From NCBI RefSeq assembly GCF_014898055.3, contig NW_023601104.1, positions 85,977,106-86,041,105 on the forward strand: DNA of 64,000 nucleotides. Direction: 5' to 3'. The stretch is from Talpa occidentalis (Eukaryota > Chordata > Mammalia > Eulipotyphla > Talpidae). Each line of letters starts with the position of its first letter. The stretch's first letter is position 1. The notes beneath the pieces were generated by a model. It ran no database searches. It had not been told where the DNA came from and saw nothing but the letters and a program-made list of their open reading frames with translations. Made by a program: the position numbers and the translations under genes. Positions 1 to 10,086 of the stretch are shown piece by piece.

Positions 1-1014
1 TTTAAAGTTATTTCTGGTTTCTAAACCATTATTAAGACACTGTGTTAACTAACTCTATAGAGGGATCTTGTGAAACCACAGACCTCAGATAAGTGCTGAT
101 GAAGCTCAAGGTGACAGCAGAGTTCATCTCTGACACTGTTGGCCTTCAAACCCCAAACTCTAGTTGGGAACAAGAAGCTTGTCATATCATTGCTATGTCC
201 ATTAAGACATGTTAGAAGTCAGGAATTATGTGTTGCATAAATGATGAGTCCCTTCAATTTAAGTCATTTATACTCACAGATCTATTTCATGAAATAGAGA
301 ATTAGTTGGCATCATTAAAGAAACTACCAAAAAAACCCGTGTTATGGATTTTTGTTTTATGTTGAGCAGTCTTTGAATTTGAAGAACTCTTCTCTCTTGT
401 GTCTAGTTAGGCTAAAACCTCTATCATCCTTTCTTTAAAGAATACCAAGAATATTGATGCATTTTATAATTGCAATAGGGGACAGCAGTGCATGTGGCAG
501 CACTGATGGATGCATTTCTCATATGAACTTGAAGCCTGAGATGTATGTACCTGAACCACAGATTAATCAGCATGCAAACATGGGCTGTTGTATCTTACTG
601 ATTAATTATGCTGAATGATGGATGCAGCTTTAATCACTTTACCTGATAGATGTAGGGTGCTTATAAATGCCAGTCACCATATCATTTCTCAATAAACTGC
701 TTCTAACCAACTTAGTGCAGGAACTCCAGAAAGTTGATGTTCAGGGGGCAAAAAAAAAGCACTTATATTTCCATGTATCACTTTACATTCTATTAAATTA
801 TCTTAGTGTGTGTTCTCTGACCAAAGTATATATATCTATCTCAGGCTTATATAAATATAGTAATTATCCATGAATTCTATTATCTGGAAATCTTTTTTGT
901 CTCATCAAGTAGAAAGTATATTTAACATGTTTACTAGGATTCATAATCTAGCTTATAATGTTAAGAAAACTATACTTTTCTTAAACTAGAAAATCATCAA
1001 CTTATGGTCAAAAT
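1..1014. other. AT-rich unique sequence, nothing recognised
   Basis: No SINE, LINE or LTR signature and no credible coding region. The longest frame starting near 667 is short, low in complexity and has no recognisable domain. Confidence 0.6.
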
Positions 1015-1900
1015 TACCTAATAGCCACAGAATAGAAGAAAATATTTGTGCACCACACATCTGACAAGGGGCCAATATTCAAGAACTACCAAGAACTCAT
1101 ACAGCTCAACAAAAAGAAAACAAATAATCCAATTTTAAAGTGGGCAGAACAGCTAAAAAGTATTTCTCCAAAGAAATCATACAAATGGTCAATAGGCACA
1201 TTAAAAAGTGATCATCATTACTTATAATTGGAAGAAACACAAATCATAATCACATTGAGTTACTGCCTCACACCTGTAATAATGGCCTATATTAAAAATA
1301 CCATGAACAAGTATTAGGAGGAGGAGACAAAGGAACCCTCCTAGTTCATTGTTGGTGAGAATGAAGTCCAGCCTTTTGGAAACCTTCTCAAAATATTAAA
1401 AAATAGATCTACCATAAGATCCAGCAATTTCATTCTTCGGTATCTATGCAAAGAGTACCAAGGCATAATTTGAAGGAATAGATGTACTCCATTGTTCACT
1501 GCAGCACTATCACAATAGCCAAACTATAAAAACAACCTAAGTGCCCCAAGACAATAACTGCATTAGGAAGATGTGGTATGTACACATAATGGAATATTAC
1601 TTAGCTATAAAAAATGGTAGGCTCTTGCCATTTGTGACAACATGAATGAAACTGGAAGGGATTATGCTAAGTGAAGGAAATCAGAAGGTGAAAAACAAAT
1701 ATTAAATGGCATCACCAATATGTGGAATACAGAAAAGCAAAACAAAGGGTCAGATAAAACCAAATAATGAAAACTAGGAATCTAAGTGTAGAATTGAGGT
1801 TACCAGAGGATGATGGGAAGGGGGTGGGGAAAGTGTAAGGGGGGCCCCCTGGACTATAGTGGAGGACTACAGGAATTTGTTTAATTTGATTATGATTATC
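1015..1900 (+). mobile_element. Old L1 3' end (ORF2 C-terminus and 3' UTR), decayed
   Basis: The order of landmarks is that of an L1 end: a segment matching the ORF2 stretch before the Cys-rich motif (around 1090-1200), the GGAACCCTC...TTGTTGGTGAGAATG block (1332-1362), the ATCCAGCAATTTCATTC block (1419-1435), the ATGGAATATTACTTAGC block (1588-1604), and a G-rich 3' UTR near 1815-1850. Frameshifts and stops break the reading frame throughout, so this is a dead fossil. It is more diverged than the copies at 7-9.7 kb. Confidence 0.85.
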
Positions 1901-1943
1901 AAGGTAACTGATATGATTATCAAATTTGTTTAATTTGATTATG
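1874..1943. repeat. Short direct repeat at the tail of the L1 fossil
   Basis: A 21-bp AT-rich unit at 1874-1894 recurs exactly at 1923-1943, with a related ATGATTATCAA motif between. It is probably a local duplication at the end of the L1 3' region. Confidence 0.6.
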
Positions 1944-1989
1944 TATTTTAATAATTACTAACTTAAGTTACTAATGGTAAAATAATCAG

Positions 1990-3420
1990 ACTAGTATTAA
2001 ACAAAATTTATATGAAATTTTTTCAAAATGTGCTTAAAGAGAAAGAAACAATTACAAATCAGCTGCTTTTCAGAGGGAAAAGCTGGGTTAATTCATGTGT
2101 GAAAAATAGAACTTGGTTATTTCTCTTTTTGAAAAACAAAACAAAGAATGTATTACATAATTCATATTTTCCTTCTAGACAATTCAGTTGACAGTTCCTA
2201 AAGAGAAAATAAATATCTGGTCCAATGAGATGTAACAAATTGGTAGCAATCCCCTTCTATGACACTGAAGTTAATCCTGCTCTCCTTTTTCCTTTCACTG
2301 CAGCTGGAATTCATCATAGCATTTTTCACAGTATGATAATTTATTAGAGTTAAGTGGGCACATTGCTTTCTTCTTCTTTAGAGGTAGTGATGGCCTGGAC
2401 TCCAGAGTCATCACCTCTTATTAACAAGGTCCTTCATAGTGCTTAATGAATAATAGCAGATAATAGATTTCACAGAAGAAAAGGTCAGTTTATTCATTCC
2501 TGATCTGCATAGCTTCTTTCAATGATAGGGAAACTGCCTGACACCTCCATCTCACCAGGTCCTTACTAAGGCACACACAGAGGGTGCCCTCTGATTAGTG
2601 GGCAGTGTCCAGTATTACCTGTGAATGCCAGGCTGTCTCTCTTGCTCCTGTCATTTTGTACAGGAATACAAAGTCCTCTGCCACACTGTTCCTCATGAGA
2701 ATTGCAGTCTCCTGGGGGGCATTAGGCTGGGCCTGGAGAATTTCCTAACCAAGGAGATTGTTGGATAGAATAAAATAGCTCTATCCTAAATGGCCCTGAT
2801 TTAAGTCATGAGTAGAAGGAACCCATGGGCCTTCCTCTTGGGAGGACTTAACCCTGGCAGACTTTGAGTGTTGCAGCCATAGCCCACACCAGTGTCTCTT
2901 GCCAATGCTGATGCCATAAGGCAAAAATGAAGCAGGTGATGGCAACAGCACATATAGCATGGTCCATTGGACATGAATAGAATACCAGATACTAGCAGTA
3001 TGGACTAAAGGGAGGAGGCACTATCACTAATGAGGACAACCTTTTGGTCCTAAACTTTTCTGGCTTCAGCCACAGGGGAATCAGAACAAGGCTCTCTCAA
3101 GCACAGGCCTAGGAAAGGAATCCTTCTTGTCCCCGTGTCAGGGCAAGATACCTAACGATGGTGCTGGTACTAGAAGGGATGATCACACACCAAAAACAGG
3201 TACAACATCCCTAGGTTCCGAAGCAGCATGAGTTATGTCCAAGGATAGAATATCTGACAATCAGTTGTTAATGGGCTGTGACAGTGGCCAAGGGGAACTT
3301 TACATTTGGGGATTTTTAAATCTCTTTTTTCTCTTTCTTTTTTCCTAACTTCTATGTGTGTGCATAGTTGTGATAATGGAACTAACTGGGTTTTTCCAAT
3401 TCTTAGGAAAGTTACGTGAT
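1990..3420. other. Mostly unique sequence, no gene recognised
   Basis: Both strands show only short broken frames. The block 2340-3300 is less AT-rich than its surroundings and could hide a very old transposon, but I cannot assign it to a family. No splice-flanked exon with a recognisable protein match was seen. Confidence 0.45.
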
Positions 3421-3433
3421 CCTTGTGTGTTTT

Positions 3434-3710
3434 ATTTTCTTTTTTTTTAAGATTTATTTATTTATGTATAAAGAACTGGGGTACAGGCCAGAGGTGTGGG
3501 GTGGGGGTGAGAGGATTCACCAGAGACAAGAGTGGGGAACAGAACAGACAGATTGACTGAAATACACTGCTGAGGGGAGCAGGGGGCAAGTCAGGAGAGG
3601 TCTGCTGTGCCATGTGGGTAGTAACCTGGCCAGGGATAGAACTCATGTAGCCGTGGCTGGGGGTAGCTTCATAGGTTGCATCTTACCCCCTTGCACCACA
3701 AGGAAGGCCC
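3434..3710 (-). mobile_element. tRNA-derived SINE (type B), full-length, minus strand
   Basis: Read on the minus strand the element starts with a GGGCCTTCCTTGTGG-like head (right end), passes through the AGCAGACCTCTCCTGAC and TGCTCCCCTCAGCAGTGTATTTCAG landmarks, and ends in ATAAATAAATAAATCTTAAA (left end). It is flanked by an exact 13-bp TSD, CCTTGTGTGTTTT, at 3421-3433 and 3711-3723. The frames crossing it are non-coding. Confidence 0.93.
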
Positions 3711-3723
3711 CCTTGTGTGTTTT

Positions 3724-4081
3724 CAATAGAAAAATTACACACAGCTTTTATCTGAGTACTCAATATCTTAATATAAAAAATAATGATTTTTTTTCTGGCT
3801 TTTTAATAGAGCCCACCTAAGATCCTCTGACCATAAATCCCTATACAAATAAACAATAAGAGATTATATGCACATGAAACAAAGAATTAAACTTCTAAAA
3901 CCCTAACTTAGTCCTTCTATTTTCCAACCATGGGAGCACTCCAAACCAAGCAGAGCTACATTTGGGAAAGAATTATGAATGACAGCCAACCACATATAAA
4001 AAAAGGTTTTCATTACTCAGATTATTATGCTACAAAAATCAAAATGATTGTTCTTTGTAATGAACATAATCCCAGCAATTT
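3724..4081. other. Unique AT-rich spacer
   Basis: Nothing recognised between the SINE and the next L1. Confidence 0.5.
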
Positions 4082-4695
4082 AAAATGTACAGTGGCTTTC
4101 TCCTAGGGATCTACCCAAAGGACACAAAAACATTGATTCAAAAGAACACCTGTACCTCTATGTTTATTGCAACACTATTTACAATAGGTAAAACCTGGAA
4201 GCAAACCAAATGCCCCAAAGTAGATAACTGGATCAAGAAGATGGGGTACATATACACAATGGACTATTACTCAGCTATCAAAAAGGATAAACTCATGCCA
4301 TTTGCACAATGTGGATGGAGCTAGAAGGATTAAACTCAGTGAAATAAGCCAGAAGGAAAAAGAAAAATATCAGATGGTTTCACTTATAGCAGGAATATAG
4401 GGGAACCAAATAATACATCAGTGTAAAAATAATAATAACAGTACAAAGCACAACAAAGCAAAAACAGACAATTATAAATCAGACACATACTTCAGGGGAG
4501 GAGAAGGGAGAGGAATCAGAGGAGCACAGGGGACTGAGGTAATGGTGCATGGGTGCATTGGTGAAGGAAACTCTATGGGGACTACACTTGAGGGGATGGG
4601 GGGAAGCAAATATTGTTCAAAAATGAACAATGATGTAAAAAATTAAAAAAATAATTTAAAAATATGCAGACCTATAAAAAATGTGTAGTGGCTTT
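4082..4695 (+). mobile_element. 5'-truncated L1 3' end with 18-bp target-site duplication
   Basis: The body (4100-4677) encodes the last ORF2p residues (a GIYPKDTKTLIQKNTC-like stretch, then FIATLFTIGKTWKQTKCP, then MDYYSAIKKDK) and runs through a polypurine 3' UTR (around 4495-4610) to an A-rich end. Flanks match: about AAAATGTACAGTGGCTTT at 4082-4099 and the same with two changes at 4678-4695. Its 3' UTR type (GGAGGAGAAGGGAGAGG, then GGGGACTACAC) is shared with the L1 tail at 12.3-12.6 kb and differs from that at 7-9.7 kb. Confidence 0.9.
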
Positions 4696-4822
4696 AAGTT
4701 ATTAAAATTACCTGGGTGGGAGATATATTTAAAGGAGACAAAATTCAAGTGGTTCAGTGAGGTCATAGGAGTAGAGGCTGGGGTGGAACTTAAGTCTCAC
4801 TTCTAACTAAGTGGATGTCTTC

Positions 4823-5165
4823 AATGTGGGCTACTATAACAAAGCAATATAGAGTGGGGTTTAAGACAACAAAGATTTATTTCTCACAGTTCCTGAAGCA
4901 GTACAAGATCCAAGATCAAGAGGTAGAGGATCAAGAGGTGGGAAGATTCAGTGTCTGGTAAAAGACACAGATTGGCAGATGACTCTCCCTGATTGGCAGA
5001 TGACTGTTCTCTTATTATATCCACAATAATGAAAGTGAGATAATCTCTCTGCTGTCTCTTCTTAAAAAGTCACTAATCTCATCCACATGACCAATCACGT
5101 CCCCAAATCATCACATCAGAGATGTATATTTTAGAACATACATTGAGTCCATAATTGTGGGCTCT
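4823..5165 (+). mobile_element. MaLR-type LTR (MLT/MST-like), ancient
   Basis: The stretch GGGCTACTATAACAAAGC, then AGATTTATTTCTCACAGTTCCTG, then a GATTCAGTGTCTGGT block, then a CACTAATCTCATCC...ATGACC block and an ATCACATCAGAGAT block follow the order of mammalian MaLR LTRs as I remember them. Two internal short duplications are visible (a GATCAAGAGGT unit near 4915-4940, and GATTGGCAGATGACT at 4970-4984 and 4991-5005). The terminal boundaries are uncertain. Confidence 0.6.
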
Positions 5166-6295
5166 CCTCTGTAATGAAGTACTGGTTACAGGGCTATGAA
5201 TCCAAAAGAGTGGTACCAGATTTTCTTGGAAGATTTAAGATAAAGGTAAGAAAAGGTGGTGAAAAAGGAGGCGGGGAGGAGAGGAACAGAAGCCTCCATG
5301 GGCCTTAGGTACATACAGAGGAGACACTATTGGGTCAGACTCGAAGAGGGAAATTGTCATCTCTTCCAGAACCCAGTGCCCAAGCTGGAGCTGTTAGGTT
5401 ATCATTTTCTTAAAGAGACAGACTTATTAAAAAAGAAAAGAGGCAGAAATGAATAGCAAAGAGACACCATCCAGGAATTTGAAATATTAAACACTAAGTT
5501 TGAATTTAGTTTGAATCATCATCCACCCACTTGTAAATTTTCATGAAGTACAGAACTCACAAGGCACAGGAAGATAAGTCAAATTCTTTTTCTCCATAGA
5601 AATCACTTTCTGAGTTTTTTCTTTAGGGAAAAGAGCTGGGTTAAATGAGACCAAATGCTTTGCATGTTTGATTTGAAGTGAATCCGACAATGACACACCA
5701 AGGAGGTATCAGCCATTGGTAACCAGAGCTGGTGCTGCTAAGCAGCAAGCCAGAGGCATAAAAATTTATAACAATCAGTTCAAATACGATTAATTTAGAA
5801 CTGCCTGTCACTTGTGACTCTAGAGCCAGTCGTGTAAGGAAGACTAGTTGTGACGGCAAAATGGCCTTGAACTTGGTTTTAGTTATAACTAGCTATGTGG
5901 ACTTGCTTCCTAAATTTAGCACTCAGGAGAATGAAGGATGGAAGGAAAGCTGATATAGAAGTTTAGCAGATTCTCCACCAAAGTAGATTCCCTCTTACAT
6001 AACAAGGTCCCGAGGGCATGTGTTCCAAGGACTATGTTTGCAATATTAATTCACTTAGAATCAGAGTTTCTACTTTCAGGAGAGGTTATTTTTCTCATAT
6101 TGAATAGTGACTTGGCATTCTCTCAACAGCAACTTGGGTATAATCCTTGAAAATGAGAAAGTTAGATCATTTCTAGGCATGATGTTGACATTGGATTCCT
6201 GGATACTCTACAAGATAAAAATAATATATTTTTAATAAAATGCAAAAAAAAAGGAAAGAAAGTATCTTCCACAATCACAAAATACCAGAAATGGA
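5166..6295. other. Unique sequence, nothing recognised
   Basis: No repeat family signature and no coding region I can support. The short frames on either strand have no recognisable domain. Confidence 0.5.
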
Positions 6296-6400
6296 AAAAA
6301 TTCTTCAGATCATCTATTTTAACTCCTTATTTTCAAGATGAAGAGAAAGTCCTAGAAAAATTAGAGGAAAGAACTAAGATGACAAAGCTAATAAAGAAAA
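6296..6400 (-). mobile_element. MIR fragment, minus strand
   Basis: The stretch from CTCCTTATTTTCAAGATGAAGAGAAA to GATGACAAAGCTAAT is a degraded version of the minus-strand MIR core (ATTTTACAGATGAGGAAACTGAG ... AGGTCACACAGCTAG). Confidence 0.55.
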
Positions 6401-6404
6401 GTGG

Positions 6405-6640
6405 TAGCGGTTTAAAAAGTGTGGCATATCAGATTGTCTGGTGTAAGTGCTGGCTCCACTAATTACTGGTTATTTAACTTGAGTTAGTTAAAATGTCTGC
6501 CCTTAACTCTCTGTCTACAAATGGGGGTCATAGATTCTATGATATTGAGATTACTCTGAAGAGCAAAAAAAAATATGTTCTTGTAATACAGGTGCAAGAC
6601 ATGAAAATAATAAATGTTAATTACTTATAATAATAACATA
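6405..6640 (+). mobile_element. MIR, plus strand, near full-length
   Basis: In order: GTGCTGGCTCCACTAATTACTGG (tRNA-related end and core), TTATTTAACTTGAGTTAG, CTGTCTACAAATGGGGGTC, and a tail with ATAATAAATG. The order matches the MIR consensus with heavy divergence, as expected for a Mesozoic SINE. Confidence 0.7.
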
Positions 6641-7001
6641 ATGATGATAATACAAGTGGTGAAAATGTCACTAATTTTATTATACAATAAGAACCAGGAA
6701 CAAGAAGTGCTGGTGAGGGTATGGAGAAAAAGGAACCCTCTTTCCACTCTTCCACTGTAGGTGGGAAGGTAGACCAGTTCAGTTCCTATGAAAGGCAGTG
6801 TGAAATTTCCTCAAAAGAACTGAAAATGGATTTGCCATATGACCCAGCAATTCCACTCTTACGTATCTACCCAAAGAACAAAAAAACACTAATCCAAAAG
6901 GAAAACTGCACTCCTATGTTTATTGCAGCACTATTTACAATAGCCAATATAAGGACATAACCTAATTGTCCCAGATGAGTGGATTAAGAAGATGTGGTTT
7001 A

Positions 7002-7840
7002 CCCACTGACTGGGAGAACATTTTTGCACCCAACACTAATGATAAAGGACTGATCACAAAAATCTGCAAAGAGCTGATGAGACTCAACAACAACAATGTT
7101 CAACATGACTTGTAATCAGGGAAATGCAAATCAAAACTACCATGAGATACCATCTTACACCAGTGAGAATGGCACATATTTAAAAAACTAGCAACAACAA
7201 ATGTTGGCGAGGTTGTGGAGAAAAAGGAACTCTCCTGCACTGTTGGTGGGAGTGCAAACTGGTCCAACCACTATGGAGAGCTGTGTGGAGATTTCTGGAC
7301 CTACTAAACATAGAGCTTCCATATGATCCAGCAATTCCACTCCTAGGTATTTACCCAAAGGACACAGAAACATCAATTCCAAAGAACACCTGCACCCCTA
7401 TGTTTATAGCAGCACTGTTTACAATAGCTAAGCTTTGGAAACAGCCCAAATGCCCAAATATAGATGACTGGATTAAGAAGATGTGGTGCATATATACCAT
7501 GGAATATTACTCAGCATTCAAAAAAGATAAACACATGCAATTTGCAGCAACATGGATGGCGCTGGAAGGGATCATGCTCAGCGAAATAAGCCAAAAAGAA
7601 AAAGAAAAATACCGGATGGTCTCACTCATAGCAGGAATCTAGAAAACTTAAATAAGGGACCAGGAAAATGAATAACTATAAGAAAGTGAAAATCAAAATC
7701 AACAAAAAACTATGAACCAGAGACACTTTTTGGGGGGGGGGGGCGGGAGGGGAGGGATTGGGGTCAGAATGGGGGGGTTGCAATTGTATGGGGAATATAA
7801 AAATAAAATTTATTATAAAAAAAAGAGAAAAAAAAAAAAG
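7002..7840 (+). mobile_element. Younger L1 3' end inserted into the older L1
   Basis: A 5'-truncated L1 flanked by an exact 14-bp TSD GAAGATGTGGTTTA (6988-7001 and 7841-7854) and ending in an A-rich tail (7816-7840). It carries the last part of ORF2 up to the stop after SLIAGI at about 7640, then a 3' UTR with a long G-run (7732-7743). Relative to the sister copy at 8.6-9.7 kb it lacks about 91 bp after GACTCAACAACAACAA (near 7096), which shifts the frame. Elsewhere about a dozen differences in 540 bp separate the two by hand count. Confidence 0.92.
7732..7763 (+). other. G-rich tract in L1 3' UTR, G-quadruplex candidate
   Basis: A run of 12 G (7732-7743) followed by GGG and GGGG blocks separated by one or two bases satisfies a simple four-G-run pattern. 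G-rich tracts are a known feature of L1 3' UTRs. Confidence 0.6.
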
Positions 7841-8220
7841 GAAGATGTGGTTTATATAGACAATGAAATGCTACTCGATGACCAAAAAGGATTAAATTCA
7901 GCTATTTGTGGCAACATGGAAGGAGCTAGAAGGGATTACTGTAAGTTAAATAAGCCAGAAGAAAGAAAAATACTGGGTGGCTTTACTTATATATGAAATA
8001 TAGAGAAACCAAACGAAGGGTGAGACAAAGACAAACCTTAAAACAAACTCTTGAAAGTTGACCATAGATTTGAGGCATCTGGGAGAGGAGGGGAAAAGCA
8101 CAATGGACTGTGGTGGAGAACTATGGATGCTTTGGTGGTGGGAGAGCGACAGCCACCAGACCTGAGGAGAGAAACTGCATGCTGTCAAAAAATTAACAAG
8201 GAAGTAAGAAAATAGTACTT

Positions 8221-8590
8221 CATTAAAAACAAAAAATACTGATAAACACGTATGTTTATATGTATATGCCCAACAAAAGTTACAAATTGGTTCAAAACAG
8301 TATGTGGTAAGTAAAATACACAGTAATAGATAAATACACATTGAACAACAACAACAACAACAAAAAAAAAGAATTAGATCAGGGATCTATATATGTGCAT
8401 TCTAATGCTTACCAGCAATTTCAGAGCTAAATTTAACTACAGTCAACTATAATCAAATGAAAGACTTTCCTACTAAAAGAGCTAATTGCATTGTTGGCAG
8501 GTTAAGGATTAGATGATTGTTGGATGAATTGAAAAGATTTCCTTGAATTAAAGAACAATTAAAGAGCTTAGGGACACGGAATAATTAAAC
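8221..8590. other. Spacer with an (AAC)n run
   Basis: Unique AT-rich sequence. A short AAC microsatellite lies at about 8345-8362. Otherwise nothing recognised. Confidence 0.5.
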
Positions 8591-8594
8591 CTGA

Positions 8595-9518
8595 ATGAAC
8601 ACAAAGCTTTGGACAGATGTCCACCTGAAAGAGGGATCCAGTGAATTGTTACAAAACATCAAAGACATCTTTACAGACACATCACCCAAAGCAGTGATAG
8701 TGAAGGCAAAGATAAACAGCTGGGACTACATCAAATTAAAGAGCTTCTGCACAGCAAAAGAGACAATAACAAAAACAAAGAGAAACCCCACCAACTGGGA
8801 GAACATTTTTGCACCCAACACTAATGATAAAGGGCTGATCACAAAAATCTGCAAAGAGCTGATGAGACTCAACAACAACAAAGAAAATAATCCAGTCAAA
8901 AAATGGGCAGAAGAGCTAAAAAGAAACTTCTCTGAAGAGGAAATGCAAATGGCCAACAGGCATATGAAAAAATGTTCAACATCACTTGTCATCAGGGAAA
9001 TGAAAATCAAAACTACCATGAGATACCATCTTACACCAGTGAGAATGGCACATATTAAAAAAACTAGCAACAACAAATGTTGGCAAGGGTGTGGAGAAAA
9101 AGGAACTCTTCTGCACTGTTGGTGGGAGTGCAAACTGGTCCAACCACTGTGGAGAGCTGTGTGGAGATTTCTGGACCTACTAAACATAGAGCTTCCGTAT
9201 GATCCAGCAATTCCACTCCTAGGTATTTACCCAAAGGACACAGAAACATCAATTCCAAAGAACACCTGCACCCCTATGTTTATAGCAGCACTGTTTACAA
9301 TAGCTAAGCTTTGGAAACAACCCAAATGCCCAAAAATAGATGACTGGATCAAGAAGATGTGGTACATATATACCATGGAATATTACTCAGCATTCAAAAA
9401 AGATAAACACATGCAATTTGCAGCAACATGGATGGCGCTGGAAGGGATCATGCTCAGCGAAATAAGCCAGAAAGAAAAAGAAAAATACCGGATGGTCTCA
9501 CTCATAGCAGGAATCTAG
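8595..9518 (+). pseudogene. L1 ORF2p C-terminal fragment, 307 codons open
   Basis: In a full L1 this is the C-terminal part of ORF2p, the endonuclease and reverse transcriptase that copies L1 RNA and mobilises SINEs. Here only about the last 300 residues remain, out of roughly 1,275 in a full-length protein, so the endonuclease and RT domains are absent. Recognisable blocks are a [14 protein letters not shown] stretch (residues 31-44), FCTAKET (51-57), [11 protein letters not shown] (142-152) and the Cys-rich motif C-x3-C-x7-H-x4-C at C162, C166, H174 and C179. Then come [14 protein letters not shown] and a terminal SLIAGI. The frame has no internal stop, which suggests a recent insertion and not a maintained gene. 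The first 20 or so codons are less certainly L1. The starting ATG is simply the first in frame and need not be used. Confidence 0.85.
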
Positions 9519-9607
9519 AAAACTTAAATAAGGGACCAGGAAAATGAATAACTATAAGAAAGTGAAAATAAAAATCAACAAAAAACTATGAACCAGAGAC
9601 ATTTTTA

Positions 9608-9638
9608 GGGGGGTGGGGGCGGGAGGGGAGGGATTGGG
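9608..9638 (+). other. G-rich tract in L1 3' UTR
   Basis: GGGGGG, GGGGG, GGG, GGGG and GGG runs lie within 30 bases, parallel to the tract at 7732-7763. This is a G-quadruplex candidate. Confidence 0.55.
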
Positions 9639-9901
9639 GTCAGAATGGGGGGGCTGCAATTGTATGGGGAATATAAAAATAAAATTTATTATTTAAAAAA
9701 AAAATTAAAAAAAATAAAAATTACTTTAAAAGAAAAAAAAAAACTCTATCCTTAGTCTTACTGTATATAATATATTCATAAACATCCTCACTATAGATAT
9801 AGAAAAGAGGCACACCAATTAGGACAATGAAGTTAAACTGGTAAGGGCTAATGTTAGCAGGTAGCAGTTACACAATAAATCTAGAAAGAAAAAAATTAAA
9901 T

Positions 9902-10075
9902 AGTCATATTTAAATCTCACAAAATCAACTGGTGAGGGGAGCAGTGGGCACGATAGGAGAGGTCTGCTGCACCATGTGGGACCCTCACCGGCTGGCCAGG
10001 ATCGAATAGGCGCTGCAGAGGCTGCAGACAGCTTCACAGTGTGGCGCTCAACCCCCTGCGCCACTAGGGGAGGCC
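9902..10075 (-). mobile_element. Truncated or rearranged SINE, minus strand
   Basis: The 5' two-thirds of the SINE is present: read on the minus strand GGGCCTCCCCTAGTGGCGCAG, GAAGCTGTCTGCAGCC, ATTCGATCCTGGCCAGCC, AGCAGACCTCTCCTATCG. The usual ATAAATAAATCTTT tail is missing. AAAATTAAAT occurs on both sides (about 9892-9901 and 10077-10086) as a possible TSD. Confidence 0.8.
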
Positions 10076-10086
10076 CAAAATTAAAT

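Larger units (their letters stand above)
6690..8220 (+). mobile_element. Older L1 3' end, split by a younger L1
   Basis: The 5' part (6690-7001) holds the ORF2 C-terminal region: TGGAGAAAAAGGAACCCTC, then an [31 protein letters not shown] frame, then FIAALFTI. At GAAGATGTGGTTTA it stops, and it resumes after the insert at 7841 with the same 14 bases, continuing ACAATGAAATGCTACTC ... AGCCAGAAGAAAG to a 3' UTR ending around 8215. The two halves rejoin at the right place in L1, so the insert landed in an existing L1. Confidence 0.88.
8590..9720 (+). mobile_element. Young 5'-truncated L1 3' end (best-preserved copy)
   Basis: The element holds the C-terminal quarter of ORF2, the stop at 9516-9518, and a complete-looking 3' UTR: a GAACCAGAGACATTTTTAGG block, a G-rich stretch (9608-9638), then GGGGAATATAAAAATAAAATTTATT and an A-rich tail. 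It is nearly identical to the copy at 7.0-7.8 kb but lacks that copy's deletion. The 5' truncation point is near 8590, and I could not find a convincing TSD. Confidence 0.9.

Noticed and set aside
2340..3300. Possible old endogenous retroviral internal region
   Set aside because: Composition differs from its surroundings, but I could not find any retroviral motif or LTR ends.
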